Shown here piece after piece: positions 35,612-46,030 of a stretch of DNA of 64,000 nucleotides (positions within the stretch are counted from its first letter, which is position 1; the number at the start of each line of letters is the position of its first letter). The stretch is taken from the NCBI RefSeq assembly GCF_003403035.1, contig NZ_QURN01000012.1, forward strand, positions 62,001 through 126,000, read 5' to 3'. A program made the translations under genes and the position numbers. Origin of the DNA: Mesorhizobium denitrificans (GTDB lineage Bacteria > Pseudomonadota > Alphaproteobacteria > Rhizobiales > Rhizobiaceae). A model generated the notes under the pieces. That model worked only from the letters and a program-made list of their open reading frames with translations. It was not told the origin of the DNA and searched no databases.

Positions 35612-36421
35612 ATGGACCATTTCGCCATGCAGAAGCTCATTCCTTACGGTGTCGCAGGTGCTGCGATCGCGGTTGCCGCTCTGGTTGGCGGATATCAACT
35701 CGGCACGACTACGCGAATCAGTTCTCCGGCAATGGCCGCCGCCAGTGCCCCTGAAATGGGTGAATCGATTCGAAACTACCTGCTGGCAAATCCGGAACTG
35801 ATTGCAGAGATGCAAACCGCGCTGGAAGAAAAGCAGAAGGAAGAGCAGCGCCTCGCCTCGCTCGACACGATCAAGAATGCCAGCGCTGAAATCTTCAACT
35901 CGCCAGCAGATGCAGTGGTGGGCAACCCGCAAGGCAAGACGACGATTGTGGAGTTCTACGATTACAATTGCGGGTTCTGCCGGCGCGCGATTGAAGACAT
36001 GCAGGCGTTGACGGCCGCTGATCCCAATCTGCGCTTTGTATTGAAGGAACTGCCCATTCTGGGACCGGATTCGCAGCGCGCGCATATCGTTTCGCAAGCA
36101 TTTCACCGCCTAATGCCTGAAAAATATGCGGAATTTCACAGTCGTCTGCTTGGCGGCGGTGGCGGCAGGGCGACAGAAGAAAGCGCGATCCTGGTTGCGA
36201 CCAGCCTTGGTGTCGACGAAGCAGCGCTGCGAGCGGAGATGAAAAAGCCGGAAGTCATCGAGGCCCTGCAGAAGAATTTTCAGCTTGCAGACCGCCTTCA
36301 GATAACTGGCACACCGTCATATGTGGTGGGTGACGAAGTGGTGTTCGGCGCGCTTGGGCAGCAGGTTCTGGCTGATAAAATTGCAAGCGCCCGTGCGCAG
36401 TGTCAGACGGCTGCGTGCTGA
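35612..36421 (+). CDS. DsbA-family thiol-disulfide oxidoreductase, membrane-anchored
   Basis: A 269-residue thioredoxin-fold protein. Residues about 9-30 form a signal anchor. A helical segment (about 48-95) precedes the DsbA domain with active site CGFC (Cys120, Cys123) in VEFYDYNCGFCRRA and the cis-proline loop in TGTPSYVVGD. The N-terminal helical extension is like that of ScsC/BdbD-type relatives, where it mediates oligomerisation. Four bases back its ATG follows the stop of the M48 gene; a second ATG at 35627 is possible. Substrate direction (oxidase or isomerase) is not decided by sequence. Confidence 0.9.
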   Translation: MDHFAMQKLIPYGVAGAAIAVAALVGGYQLGTTTRISSPAMAAASAPEMGESIRNYLLANPELIAEMQTALEEKQKEEQRLASLDTIKNASAEIFNSPADAVVGNPQGKTTIVEFYDYNCGFCRRAIEDMQALTAADPNLRFVLKELPILGPDSQRAHIVSQAFHRLMPEKYAEFHSRLLGGGGGRATEESAILVATSLGVDEAALRAEMKKPEVIEALQKNFQLADRLQITGTPSYVVGDEVVFGALGQQVLADKIASARAQCQTAAC

Positions 36422-36542
36422 GACAGCATGTATTCGCAGACAGTTGTGGAAAGTAAAACAACGCACTTGTGGTCTTTTCCCCTCGTTATAAGCAAACTAT
36501 AGAGGGTCCGCGCGGCGTTAAGTCGTTCGCGGAAGGGTTTGT

Positions 36543-36977
36543 ATGTCGAAACCAATCTATGTGCTCAATGGCCCCAACCTGAACGCGCTGGGCAGGCGCG
36601 AACCGGGTATTTATGGCGGCAAGACGCTGGCCGCTATCGCTGATGAATGTCGCGCGGCCGCCAGTTCGCTCGGCTTTGAGATCGATTTTCGGCAGACGAA
36701 CCACGAGGGCGAACTTGTAGACTGGATTCATGAAGCGGGCGACAAGGCCGCAGGCGTGGCGCTCAATGCGGGCGCATACACCCACACATCCATCGCCATT
36801 CACGACGCTATTCGCGCAAATGCGCCGCTGAAAGTGGTGGAAGTTCACCTTTCAAACATACATGCGCGCGAAACTTTCAGGCACAAATCAATGATTGCGC
36901 CGGTTGCGACCGGCATGATCTGCGGCTTTGGGCCACTAAGCTACATTCTGGCGCTGCATGCGCTGGCCGCCGGCTGA
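36543..36977 (+). CDS. aroQ: 3-dehydroquinate dehydratase, type II
   Basis: Third step of the shikimate pathway, dehydroquinate to dehydroshikimate; a dodecameric cytoplasmic enzyme. At 144 residues it is normal length. Motifs: VLNGPNLNALGRREPGIYG with the active tyrosine (Tyr24), the lid arginine just before it, NAGAYTHTS, and EVHLSNIHARE with the catalytic histidine. GGAAGG lies 8 bases before the ATG. Followed closely by accB-accC, an order common in Rhizobiales. Confidence 0.96.
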   Translation: MSKPIYVLNGPNLNALGRREPGIYGGKTLAAIADECRAAASSLGFEIDFRQTNHEGELVDWIHEAGDKAAGVALNAGAYTHTSIAIHDAIRANAPLKVVEVHLSNIHARETFRHKSMIAPVATGMICGFGPLSYILALHALAAG

Positions 36978-37004
36978 ATGCCGGCACAACCGGAAGGCAT
37001 AGAA

Positions 37005-37472
37005 ATGTCGATCAAGAAGTCCGCAGTGGACCAGCAGCTCATCCGCGATCTTGCGGGGATTCTCAACGATACCAACTTGACTGAAATCGAAGTCGAATTG
37101 GGCGACCTCAAAGTGCGCGTGTCGCGGGGCGGTTCGCCCGTGCAGGCCTTCGCTGCGCCTGCCGCCTATGCGCCGGTCCCCGCAGCAGCGGCTGCGCCTG
37201 CCGCGCCCGCAACTCCCGCTGCTTCCGCCGAGCCGTCGCGCAATGCAGTGCTTTCGCCAATGGTCGGCACCGCCTATGGCGCGCCATCGCCAGGCGCGAA
37301 GGCGTTCGTCGAAGTTGGACAGCAGGTGAAAGAAGGGCAAACGCTGCTCATCATCGAAGCCATGAAGACCATGAACCAGATACCGGCTCCGCGTTCGGGC
37401 ACTGTGACGGCCATTCTGTTTGAGGATTCCCAGCCGGTGGAATTCGGTGAGCCTCTGGTGGTGATCGAATAA
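37005..37472 (+). CDS. accB: Acetyl-CoA carboxylase biotin carboxyl carrier protein
   Basis: Carries biotin between biotin carboxylase and carboxyltransferase in the first step of fatty acid synthesis. It has 155 residues from the ATG at 37005 (GGAAGG upstream); an earlier in-frame ATG abuts the aroQ stop. Layout: N-terminal helical part (1-45), Ala/Pro-rich linker (about 46-80) and biotinyl domain with Lys121 in EAMKTMNQI. Four bases separate it from accC, so the pair is one transcript. Confidence 0.96.
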   Translation: MSIKKSAVDQQLIRDLAGILNDTNLTEIEVELGDLKVRVSRGGSPVQAFAAPAAYAPVPAAAAAPAAPATPAASAEPSRNAVLSPMVGTAYGAPSPGAKAFVEVGQQVKEGQTLLIIEAMKTMNQIPAPRSGTVTAILFEDSQPVEFGEPLVVIE

Positions 37473-37476
37473 CGCG

Positions 37477-38823
37477 ATGTTCCAGAAGATCCTCATAGCC
37501 AATCGCGGCGAAATCGCCCTTCGCGTGCTGCGTGCCGCCAAGGAACTTGGCATTCAGACAGTTGTGGTGCATTCGACCGCCGACGCGGACGCGATGCATG
37601 TGCGCCTGGCAGACGAAAGCGTTTGCATCGGACCACCGCCCTCGCGCGACAGCTACCTCAACATCCACCAGATCGTTGCGGCTTGCGAAATTACCGGCGC
37701 GGATGCTGTGCATCCCGGCTATGGCTTCCTCTCGGAAAACGCGAAATTCGCGGACATTCTCGCTGCGCATAACATCACATTCATTGGCCCGACCGGCGAT
37801 CATATCCGCATCATGGGCGACAAGATCGAGGCCAAGCGCACAGCGAAGCGCCTTGGCATTCCGGTTGTGCCGGGCTCCGATGGCGCGATTTCCGACCCGG
37901 CCGAAGCCAAGCGGGTTGCGGCCGAGATCGGCTATCCTGTCATCATCAAAGCCTCTGCTGGCGGTGGTGGACGCGGCATGAAAGTCGCGCGGGACGAATC
38001 CGATCTGGAGGTGGCACTGGCGACGGCTCGCTCGGAAGCAGGCGCTGCGTTCGGCGACGATGCAGTATACATCGAGAAATATCTCGAAAAGCCGCGGCAC
38101 ATCGAAATTCAGGTGTTCGGCGACGGTATGGGCAAGGGCGTGCATCTCGGTGAGCGTGATTGCTCACTGCAGCGGCGGCACCAGAAGGTCTGGGAAGAGG
38201 CCAACTCCCCTGCTCTCAATTCAGCCGAGCGCACGCGCATTGGCGAAATTTGCGCGAATGCGATAGCCGATCTGGGCTATTCCGGCGCGGGCACTATCGA
38301 GTTCCTGTATGAAAACGGCGAGTTCTATTTCATCGAGATGAACACGCGTTTGCAGGTTGAGCACCCTGTGACCGAGGCTATTACCGGCATTGATCTCGTG
38401 CACGAGCAGATTCGTGTGGCGTCCGGCGGCGGTCTTTCGGTCACGCAGGACGATATTCACTTCAACGGCCATGCGATTGAATGCCGTATCAACGCGGAAG
38501 ACCCGCGCACCTTTACGCCGTCGCCGGGAACGATCACGCATTTCCATACACCCGGCGGGCTCGGCATTCGCGTCGATTCGGGCGTATATTCGGGCTACAA
38601 AATTCCGCCTTATTACGACAGTCTGATCGGCAAACTGATTGTGCATGGACGCAACCGCGTTGAATGCATGATGCGGTTGCGGCGCGCGCTGAACGAGTTC
38701 GTGGTGGACGGTATCAAGACAACGCTGCCGCTCTTCCAGGAACTGGTGAACAACCCGGATATTGCAAACGGCGACTATGACATCCACTGGCTGGAAAAAT
38801 ATCTCGCCAAGACAGAGTCATAA
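37477..38823 (+). CDS. accC: Acetyl-CoA carboxylase biotin carboxylase subunit
   Basis: ATP-dependent carboxylation of biotin on AccB; 448 residues, the normal size for a stand-alone subunit. Motifs: [31 protein letters not shown], the ATP-grasp glycine loop [12 protein letters not shown], the active-site segment [18 protein letters not shown], and [13 protein letters not shown]. The carboxyltransferase genes accA and accD are not in the window. It is followed after 39 bp by aat. Confidence 0.97.
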   Translation: MFQKILIANRGEIALRVLRAAKELGIQTVVVHSTADADAMHVRLADESVCIGPPPSRDSYLNIHQIVAACEITGADAVHPGYGFLSENAKFADILAAHNITFIGPTGDHIRIMGDKIEAKRTAKRLGIPVVPGSDGAISDPAEAKRVAAEIGYPVIIKASAGGGGRGMKVARDESDLEVALATARSEAGAAFGDDAVYIEKYLEKPRHIEIQVFGDGMGKGVHLGERDCSLQRRHQKVWEEANSPALNSAERTRIGEICANAIADLGYSGAGTIEFLYENGEFYFIEMNTRLQVEHPVTEAITGIDLVHEQIRVASGGGLSVTQDDIHFNGHAIECRINAEDPRTFTPSPGTITHFHTPGGLGIRVDSGVYSGYKIPPYYDSLIGKLIVHGRNRVECMMRLRRALNEFVVDGIKTTLPLFQELVNNPDIANGDYDIHWLEKYLAKTES

Positions 38824-38862
38824 GCTAAGGTCTGCTGTGTCGAAAGCAGCAGACCAAATGTA

Positions 38863-39486
38863 ATGGCGCGTCCCTTCGCACCCGGCCAGCGTATTCCTAT
38901 CGACCTCCTGTTGCGCGCATACGCGACCGGCGTGTTTCCTATGGCCGAAAGCGCCGACGATCCCGAAGTCTTTTGGGTGCAGCCGAAGTTGCGGGGCGTC
39001 ATCCCGCTCGACGATTTTCATGTTCCGCGCAGCTTGGCGAAAGTAATCCGGCGCGGGACGTTCGAAATCCGGCTGGATCACGACTTCGCCGGTGTCATCG
39101 CCGGTTGCGCGGCGTCACGCGAGGGTCGGCTGTCGACGTGGATCAATGGCCCAATCCGTGAAGCCTATGCCGAACTCTACGCACGCGGTCATTGCCATAC
39201 GGTCGAGGCATGGCGCAACGGCGCGCTTGTCGGCGGATTGTATGGCATCACTCTCGGGCGCGCGTTCTTCGGCGAAAGCATGTTTTCATATGAGCGCGAC
39301 GCTTCGAAAGTGTGTCTGGTGCACTTGGTGGATCATTTGAAACGGCAGGGCTTCGTGCTGCTCGATACGCAGTTCACCACCGATCATCTTGTGAAGTTTG
39401 GCGCAATCGACGTGCCACGCCGGAAATATGAGCAAATGCTGGCCGAGGCATTGAAAGGCAAACCTGCAAGGTTTTTGGCTGAGTGA
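38863..39486 (+). CDS. aat: Leucyl/phenylalanyl-tRNA-protein transferase
   Basis: N-end-rule enzyme that adds Leu or Phe to proteins with N-terminal Lys or Arg, marking them for ClpS-ClpAP; 207 residues. Motifs: GVFPMAES near residue 25, [44 protein letters not shown], the catalytic [15 protein letters not shown], and [16 protein letters not shown]. It probably belongs to the aroQ-accB-accC transcript and ends convergent to dnaE, 37 bp away, with no clear terminator between them. Confidence 0.96.
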   Translation: MARPFAPGQRIPIDLLLRAYATGVFPMAESADDPEVFWVQPKLRGVIPLDDFHVPRSLAKVIRRGTFEIRLDHDFAGVIAGCAASREGRLSTWINGPIREAYAELYARGHCHTVEAWRNGALVGGLYGITLGRAFFGESMFSYERDASKVCLVHLVDHLKRQGFVLLDTQFTTDHLVKFGAIDVPRRKYEQMLAEALKGKPARFLAE

Positions 39487-39523
39487 AAACGGCGTTTTGA
39501 TCGGGTGCCGAGCGGTGGCGTCC

Positions 39524-42500
39524 CTAAACCAGTTCGACCTCGACAACGCCGGGGATAGCGCGCATCGCGGAGGCAACGCGGGTATCGAATTTGTAGCGCT
39601 CAGGCAGTTCGATCTCGACCTCGCCCTTCCCCTCATCTTTCAGCACGATGAAACTCACCTGCCCTTCGCCCTTGACGTTGAGTTGTGTTGCCAGCGCGGT
39701 AAGCGGCTTTGAATCACGCAGATAAATCCGCATTGATTTCTGAACCCGGGTCGCCTCTTGCTCCAGCGACTTCACGCTCTGAATGCGCAGGTTCACGCCT
39801 TCCGGGCGATCTTCAGCGGCTACGGTGATGACAAGCGAGCGACCGGGATCAAGCATGTCGCGATACTGCGCGAGCGTTTCCGCAAACAACACCGCCTCAA
39901 ACTGGCCGGTCGTGTCGGAGAAAACGACGACGCCCATCTTGTTGCCCATGCGGGTCTTGCGTTCTTGCCGCGATGTGACCGTTCCGGCCAACCGTCCAGC
40001 GGTCGCGCCGCGCTTCACAGCAGCGGAAAACTCGGCCCATGTCTGCACGCGCATTTTGTCCAGCGCAGCCTTATATTCATCAAGCGGGTGCGCAGACAGA
40101 TAAAAGCCGACGACTTGAAACTCCTTATGAAGACGCTCAGCCGCGAGCCAAGGCTCGGTCAGCGGCAGGCGAAGCGGTTCCGGCTTTCGCGATCCCGTCC
40201 CTGCCCCAAAAATATCGATCTGGCCGCTGGACGCACTGGATTGCGCGAACGCCGCCGCAGCCATCATCTGCTCGACGCCAGCAATCATCGCAGCGCGATC
40301 ACGCCCAAAGCAATCCAGCGCACCTGCCATGATAAGGCTTTCAAACACGCGCTTGCCAACGATCTTCGGATCGACGCGCTGGACGAAATCTTCAAGGCTG
40401 TCGAATGGCCGCTCGTTGCGGCGTTCCACTATATGCTCGACCGCCGCGTCGCCGATGCCCTTGATGGCGGCCAACGCATAGAAAATCTTGTTTTCGCCAA
40501 CCTCAAAATTTCGGAAGGACGTCATGACAGACGGCGGAATGACCTCGATGCCGAGCCGCGTAGCGTCCTGCCGGAAGTCATTCAACTTCTCGGTGTTCGA
40601 CATATCCAGCGTCATGGACGCCGCCAAAAACTCGACCGGGAAATGTGCCTTCAGATAGGCCGTCTGATACGAAACCACCGCATAGGCGGCAGCGTGCGAT
40701 TTGTTGAAGCCGTAGTCTGCGAACTTCGCCAGCAGATCGAAAATGAAATCCGCCTGCGGCTTCGCCACGCCGCGCTCGACCGATCCAGTAACAAAGCGCT
40801 CGCGCTGCTTGTCCATTTCCGCGCGGATCTTCTTGCCCATCGCGCGCCGCAGCAAATCTGCTTCGCCAAGCGAATAGCCCGCAAGCTCCTGCGCGATCTG
40901 CATGACCTGCTCCTGATAGACGATAACGCCCTGCGTTTCCGTCACCAGATGGTCGATCTTGGGGTGAATGGAGGCGATTTCCTCCTGCCCGTTCTTGCGA
41001 TTATTATAGGTCGGGATGTTCTCCATCGGGCCGGGGCGATACAACGCCACCAGCGCGATAATGTCCTCGATCCGGTCCGGCTTCATGCCGAGCAGCGCCT
41101 TGCGCATGCCCGCACTTTCAACCTGAAACACGCCGACAACCTCGCCGCGCGCGAGCATTTCATATGTCTTGGTGTCGTCCAGTGGCAGCGCGGACAGGTC
41201 GATTTCCACCCCGCGCCGCTTGATGAGTTCAACCGCCGTCTGCAATACGGTAAGGGTCTTGAGCCCAAGGAAGTCGAACTTCACAAGGCCCGCGTCCTCG
41301 ACCTTCTTCATGTTGAACTGCGTGACCGGCATGTCTGAGCGCGGATCGCGGTAGAGCGGCACCAGTTCCCACAAAGGACGGTCGCCGATGACGATGCCCG
41401 CAGCGTGGGTCGATGCATGGCGGTACAAGCCCTCCAGCTTCTGCGCCATCGCCAGCAGCGTCTCGACGATTGGCTCCTTTTCCGCTTCCTCCGCAAAGCG
41501 CGGCTCGCCCTCGATAGCCTTAGCGAGCGTTACCGGGTTGGCGGGGTTGGCAGGCACCATCTTGCAAAGCCGGTCCACCTGACCATACGGCATTTGTAGC
41601 ACGCGCCCCACATCGCGCAGCACGGCGCGCGCCTGCAGCGTACCGAAGGTGATAATCTGGCCGACCTGGTCGCGACCATATTTCTGCTGGACGTAACGAA
41701 TAACCTCCTCGCGACGGTCCTGACAGAAGTCGATGTCGAAGTCGGGCATCGAGACGCGATCAGGGTTGAGAAAGCGCTCGAAAAGCAGCGAGAAACGAAG
41801 CGGATCGATGTCTGTGATAGTCGTGGCGTAGGCCACCAGCGAGCCCGCGCCCGAACCGCGCCCCGGTCCAACCGGAATGCCCTGCGACTTCGCCCATTTG
41901 ATAAAGTCTGCGACGATCAGAAAGTAGCCCGGATATTTCATCCGTTCGATGATCGACAACTCGTATTCGAGCCGCTTGTGATAGTCCTCAACGCTGTAGC
42001 CAGGATATGGGCCGTGCGCTGCAAGACGCGCGTCCAAGCCTTCGCGGGCCTGTCGCGCAAGTTCGGCCGCCTCCGCAGCAACAACCTCGTCGGCATTCGA
42101 AGCGTCACCGCCCGTAAAACGCGGAAGGATCGGCGCGCGGCTTTTCGGATAATAAGAGCAGCGGCGCGCAATCTCGATAGTGTTTTCAATCGCCTCCGGC
42201 AGATCGGCGAACAACATGGAGATTTCAGCGGACGACTTCAGGTAGTTGTCCGGCGACAATCGCCGACGATCATCCGACGCAACCACAGAACCTTCGGCGA
42301 TTGCAATCAGCGCGTCATGCGCCTCGAAATCTTCCCGGCTCTGGAAAAACGCCTCGTTCGTCGCGACCAGCGGCAGCTCCATCGCATAGGCAAGCTCGAC
42401 CGTCGCAGCCTCCAAGCCTCGATCATATCCGCCAAGGCGCTCAAGCTCGACATACAGCCTGTCACCGAACAGTTCCCGCAATTGCGAAAGCCGGGCCTCC

Positions 42501-43054
42501 GCAATTTCGGAATGGCCTTCCTTCAGCGCCGCGCCAATTGGCCCGCGCGGACCACCGGTCAAGCAAATCAGCCCATCGGTCAGCCCGCGCAACTGTTCGA
42601 CATTGCGGTTCACGAGTTCACCAGACGGCGTTTCCAGATAGGCTGCGCTGACGATGCGCATGAGGTTCGAGTAGCCCTCACTCGTCGCGACCAGCAACAC
42701 AATGGGCGCGAGTTCCGGTCCTTGTCGCCGCGCGGCTCGCGCAATGTCCGGGCCGCCGGATTCAAAATTGAGGTCGAGCTGCATGCCGATAACCGGCTGC
42801 ACACCATCTTTCGAGGCTTTCTGCGCAAACTCAAGCGCGCCGAAAAGATTGTTGGTATCGGTGACAGCTATCGCGGGTGATTGATCCTTGACCGCATGGC
42901 CAACGATTTTGCCGTGCGGCAACGCACCTTCAAGCAGCGAATAGGCCGAATGCACACGCAGATGCACGAAAGTGCGCGCGACGGCGCGCGGCGACGCTTC
43001 GCCCTGCAGCGCGGCGCGCAAAATCGGATCACGAGGTGGTCGGTCGCCAGCCAT
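39524..43054 (-). CDS. dnaE: DNA polymerase III alpha subunit
   Basis: Replicative polymerase; 1176 residues, near the usual 1160. Domains: PHP domain from about 28 (FVHLRVHSAYSLLEGA), palm with catalytic aspartates in MPDFDIDFCQDRR (about 437-443), GPGRGSGAGSLVAY, fingers, the beta-clamp region, and an OB fold near residue 1000 (GRLAGTVTSRQERKTRMG). The N-terminal ATG lies about 27 codons before the PHP start and could be slightly upstream-biased. It is encoded 70 bp downstream of pccA on the same strand. The long open frame opposite its 3' half is an antisense shadow. Confidence 0.97.
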   Translation of the reverse strand: MAGDRPPRDPILRAALQGEASPRAVARTFVHLRVHSAYSLLEGALPHGKIVGHAVKDQSPAIAVTDTNNLFGALEFAQKASKDGVQPVIGMQLDLNFESGGPDIARAARRQGPELAPIVLLVATSEGYSNLMRIVSAAYLETPSGELVNRNVEQLRGLTDGLICLTGGPRGPIGAALKEGHSEIAEARLSQLRELFGDRLYVELERLGGYDRGLEAATVELAYAMELPLVATNEAFFQSREDFEAHDALIAIAEGSVVASDDRRRLSPDNYLKSSAEISMLFADLPEAIENTIEIARRCSYYPKSRAPILPRFTGGDASNADEVVAAEAAELARQAREGLDARLAAHGPYPGYSVEDYHKRLEYELSIIERMKYPGYFLIVADFIKWAKSQGIPVGPGRGSGAGSLVAYATTITDIDPLRFSLLFERFLNPDRVSMPDFDIDFCQDRREEVIRYVQQKYGRDQVGQIITFGTLQARAVLRDVGRVLQMPYGQVDRLCKMVPANPANPVTLAKAIEGEPRFAEEAEKEPIVETLLAMAQKLEGLYRHASTHAAGIVIGDRPLWELVPLYRDPRSDMPVTQFNMKKVEDAGLVKFDFLGLKTLTVLQTAVELIKRRGVEIDLSALPLDDTKTYEMLARGEVVGVFQVESAGMRKALLGMKPDRIEDIIALVALYRPGPMENIPTYNNRKNGQEEIASIHPKIDHLVTETQGVIVYQEQVMQIAQELAGYSLGEADLLRRAMGKKIRAEMDKQRERFVTGSVERGVAKPQADFIFDLLAKFADYGFNKSHAAAYAVVSYQTAYLKAHFPVEFLAASMTLDMSNTEKLNDFRQDATRLGIEVIPPSVMTSFRNFEVGENKIFYALAAIKGIGDAAVEHIVERRNERPFDSLEDFVQRVDPKIVGKRVFESLIMAGALDCFGRDRAAMIAGVEQMMAAAAFAQSSASSGQIDIFGAGTGSRKPEPLRLPLTEPWLAAERLHKEFQVVGFYLSAHPLDEYKAALDKMRVQTWAEFSAAVKRGATAGRLAGTVTSRQERKTRMGNKMGVVVFSDTTGQFEAVLFAETLAQYRDMLDPGRSLVITVAAEDRPEGVNLRIQSVKSLEQEATRVQKSMRIYLRDSKPLTALATQLNVKGEGQVSFIVLKDEGKGEVEIELPERYKFDTRVASAMRAIPGVVEVELV

Positions 43055-43124
43055 CTTGGAGATATAGGGGATTCGCGCGCGAACAGCGACGCCCTAGCGA
43101 GCGCCGCCCACAGATAGTCTGCGC

Positions 43125-45137
43125 TCAGGCAAATTCCATGATAACCGCATCGACCGCGAGGCTGTCGCCCGGTTTGCAATTGATCTTGGCGATGGTGAGG
43201 TCGCGCTCAGCACGCAGCACGTTTTCCATCTTCATTGCTTCGACCACGGCCAGCGTTTCTCCAGCCTTGACCTCTTGCCCTTCCTTCGCGGAGATGGACA
43301 CAACCAGACCCGGCATCGGACACAACAACATCTTCGACGTGTCCGGCGGCAGTTTGATAGGCATGAGCTTTTCAAGCTCGGCGGTGCGCGGGAGCATGGT
43401 CTTGGTTGTTACCGACATGCCCTTCCAGTCAATCCGCAAACCTTTAGGATCTGGGCGCAACTGTGCAGTTACGGATTGCCTGCCAACAGTGCCGTGCCAA
43501 ACCGGCTCGCCCGGACGCCAATCCGACGCGACGGTGACGACCTTGCCGCCATTGATCGAAAGATCAGCCTCGAACGGGATGGACACCATGCCGTCGCGAA
43601 GCGAAACCTCGACATAGTCGTCATCAATTTTGACAACCCAATCCGGCTTGATCGCGCCGGAGTGCGGCGCGAGTCGCCCGGCCAACCTGTCCAGACGGTC
43701 ACGGCGCAGCAATTCTACTGCTGTCGCGATGGCAGCGAGCACGCCCTTCTGAGACTCATCAGGCTTGATCGGCGCAAAGCCATCCGGAAATTCTTCGGCT
43801 ATGAAGCCCGTGGACAACCTGCCCTCGCGCCAGCGCGGATGCTGCATAAGCGCGGAGAGAAACGGAATGTTGTGCTCGATGCCGTCAACGACGAAGCTGT
43901 CCAGCGCATCGGACATGGCGTCGATTGCCTCAAGGCGCGTAGGCGCCCAGGTGCAGAGCTTCGCGACCATCGGGTCGTAGAACATCGAAATTTCGGAGCC
44001 TTCCGTCACGCCGGTATCGTTGCGGATAACAGCATCGCCTATCGGACCTTCGGCTGGCGGCTGATAGCGCGTCAGGCGACCGATGGATGGCAGGAAATTG
44101 CGATATGGATCTTCGGCGTAAAGGCGGCTTTCAACGGCCCAGCCATTCAGCTTGACGTCTTTCTGTCCAAACGAGAGCTTTTCACCAGCCGCAATGCGGA
44201 TCATCTGCTCAACCAGATCAACGCCTGTGATCAGCTCCGTAACCGGATGCTCAACCTGCAAACGTGTATTCATTTCAAGGAAATAGAAGTTTTTATTCTT
44301 ATCGACGATAAACTCGACAGTACCCGCACTCTGATAGTCAACAGCCTTGGCAAGCGCGACGGCCTGCTCACCCATTGCCCGGCGTGTCGCCTCATCAAGA
44401 AATGGCGATGGCGCTTCTTCGACAACCTTCTGGTTACGGCGCTGAATGGAGCATTCGCGCTCGCCCAGATAGACGGCGTTGCCGTGACCATCGGCAAGCA
44501 CCTGAATTTCGATGTGGCGCGGCTCGACGACGAATTTCTCAATGAATACGCGGTCATCGCCGAAGGAGTTCTTAGCTTCCGAACGAGCGCGATCAAAGCC
44601 GTCGCGCACCTCCGACTTGTCCCAGGCGATGCGCATACCCTTGCCGCCACCACCGGCGGAAGCCTTGATCATGACCGGATAGCCGATTTCGTCGGCAATC
44701 TTTTCGGCATGGTCCGCGTCTTCAATAACGCCTAGATAACCCGGAACGGTGTTCACCTTGGCCGCATTGGCGAACTTCTTTGACTCGATCTTGTCGCCCA
44801 TCGCCTCAATCGCCTTGGGCTTGGGACCGATGAAAATAATGCCCTGCTTCTCCAGCGATTCACAGAAAGAGGCGCGCTCGGACAGGAACCCATAGCCGGG
44901 GTGAACCGCCTCAGCACCGGTCGCCTTGCACGCCTCAATTATCTTGTCCGCCAAAAGATAGCTTTGCGCGGCGGGTGCGGGCCCGATGTGAACGGCTTCG
45001 TCCGCCATCTCGACATGCATCGCATCGCGGTCTGCATCCGAGTAGACCGCCACCGTGGCAATGCCCATCTTGCGCGCCGTTTTGATTACTCGGCAGGCGA
45101 TTTCACCACGATTGGCAATCAGTATCTTTTTGAACAT
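43125..45137 (-). CDS. pccA: Propionyl-CoA-type carboxylase alpha subunit (biotin carboxylase and biotin carrier)
   Basis: Carboxylates biotin and carries it to a beta subunit; in this lineage the substrate is usually propionyl-CoA, on the route to methylmalonyl-CoA. It has 670 residues from the ATG at 45137, with GGGAG nine bases upstream. Biotin carboxylase core 1-450 ([48 protein letters not shown]), the BT linker domain (about 455-590) that contacts the beta subunit, and biotinyl Lys636 in EAMKMENVL. No pccB lies in the window. It is distinct from the separate accB/accC pair 6 kb away. Confidence 0.93.
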   Translation of the reverse strand: MFKKILIANRGEIACRVIKTARKMGIATVAVYSDADRDAMHVEMADEAVHIGPAPAAQSYLLADKIIEACKATGAEAVHPGYGFLSERASFCESLEKQGIIFIGPKPKAIEAMGDKIESKKFANAAKVNTVPGYLGVIEDADHAEKIADEIGYPVMIKASAGGGGKGMRIAWDKSEVRDGFDRARSEAKNSFGDDRVFIEKFVVEPRHIEIQVLADGHGNAVYLGERECSIQRRNQKVVEEAPSPFLDEATRRAMGEQAVALAKAVDYQSAGTVEFIVDKNKNFYFLEMNTRLQVEHPVTELITGVDLVEQMIRIAAGEKLSFGQKDVKLNGWAVESRLYAEDPYRNFLPSIGRLTRYQPPAEGPIGDAVIRNDTGVTEGSEISMFYDPMVAKLCTWAPTRLEAIDAMSDALDSFVVDGIEHNIPFLSALMQHPRWREGRLSTGFIAEEFPDGFAPIKPDESQKGVLAAIATAVELLRRDRLDRLAGRLAPHSGAIKPDWVVKIDDDYVEVSLRDGMVSIPFEADLSINGGKVVTVASDWRPGEPVWHGTVGRQSVTAQLRPDPKGLRIDWKGMSVTTKTMLPRTAELEKLMPIKLPPDTSKMLLCPMPGLVVSISAKEGQEVKAGETLAVVEAMKMENVLRAERDLTIAKINCKPGDSLAVDAVIMEFA

Positions 45138-45159
45138 CAAGCGGACTCCCGTGCGGCTT

Positions 45160-45187
45160 CTTTTATGAGCTTGTGCTTTAGGGTCAA
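45160..45187 (-). promoter_or_regulatory. Candidate sigma-70 promoter of pccA
   Basis: On the reverse strand TTGACC (45187-45182) is followed after 16 bp by TAAAAG (45165-45160). Transcription would start near 45153, leaving only about 16 leader bases that contain the GGGAG ribosome site. Five of six -35 bases and four of six -10 bases match consensus. Confidence 0.4.
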
Positions 45188-45290
45188 GCGCAGCTTGTAC
45201 ACATCTTTCGTCGCAGACACAGATTTCCAAGGTTTGCTTGCCTGATAGGTGGAATCCTGAAAGGTTGCGCGGGCATTGCGTGAGAAGATT

Positions 45291-45938
45291 ATGCCTAGCA
45301 GCCCTATTTACCGGCACTTTTCTTTCTATTTGGGGGCGGCGTCCGGTCTTGCGGCCTTATTGTTCGGTTGGTCGTTCGGCACAGATATTACACCTGTGAT
45401 CGCGGCCAACGCGTTCTTTGCGGTCTACATCTGCACAACACTCGCGATGTTCAAGAACCTGACGCCTGACTACCTGCGTAAGCACGCGGCAAGCAGCGAT
45501 GCGCCTGTCTGGCTAATCTTCCTCATGACGCTCTTTGCCGTCGTAGCGGCGATGATCTCGCTCTTTCTGTTGATAAACGGCAGGGCTGCAGCTGAACCGC
45601 TACATCTCGTCATCGCGCTGGTATCCGTGCCGCTCGGGTGGTTTACCATCCACCTGATGGCCGCAATTCATTACGCGCATCTATATTGGCAGCCCGGCCA
45701 CGCCGCCGCAGACAAAACGGCGCGGCGCGGCTTGGAGTTTCCTGGCACAAAAGACCCACAAGGATTTGATTTTCTGTATTTTTCCTGCGTTATAGGAATG
45801 ACCGCGCAAACCTCGGACGTGCAGATCACCGGCAGGCATATGCGCTTCTTCAGTTTGATCCACGGCATTGTTTCATTCTTCTTCAACACAGTAATCGTCG
45901 CCGCCGCCGTTAACCTGGCAGTTTCGCTCGGCAATTAA
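45291..45938 (+). CDS. DUF1345 integral membrane protein
   Basis: A 215-residue inner-membrane protein with five predicted helices (about residues 11-30, 35-55, 74-98, 105-128 and 184-212). The family signature is LEFPGTKDPQGFDFLYFSCVIGMTAQTSDV split over the last loop and helix, here with the two conserved parts FDFLYFSCVIGMT and QTSDVQITGR. The start at 45291 follows TGAGAAG; a GTG 15 bases earlier is also open. Function unknown; the last loop is reminiscent of ion-channel pore sequences, but I do not claim transport. Confidence 0.85.
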   Translation: MPSSPIYRHFSFYLGAASGLAALLFGWSFGTDITPVIAANAFFAVYICTTLAMFKNLTPDYLRKHAASSDAPVWLIFLMTLFAVVAAMISLFLLINGRAAAEPLHLVIALVSVPLGWFTIHLMAAIHYAHLYWQPGHAAADKTARRGLEFPGTKDPQGFDFLYFSCVIGMTAQTSDVQITGRHMRFFSLIHGIVSFFFNTVIVAAAVNLAVSLGN

Positions 45939-46030
45939 TCGTGTCGCAGGGAGGTGACAGAGTGTCGGAGTTGGGTTATTTAGCAACTCGTCAGTGACTC
46001 GGATCCCTCAAAGGATTTTAGTCTGCCGGT

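Noticed and set aside
39758-41338. 526-codon open frame opposite dnaE; similar ones opposite pccA (43275-44735), gcvP (47958-49184, 49194-50324) and mlaD (11623-12924)
   Set aside because: All are shadows of well-supported genes with intact catalytic motifs; their own translations show no domain or ribosome site.
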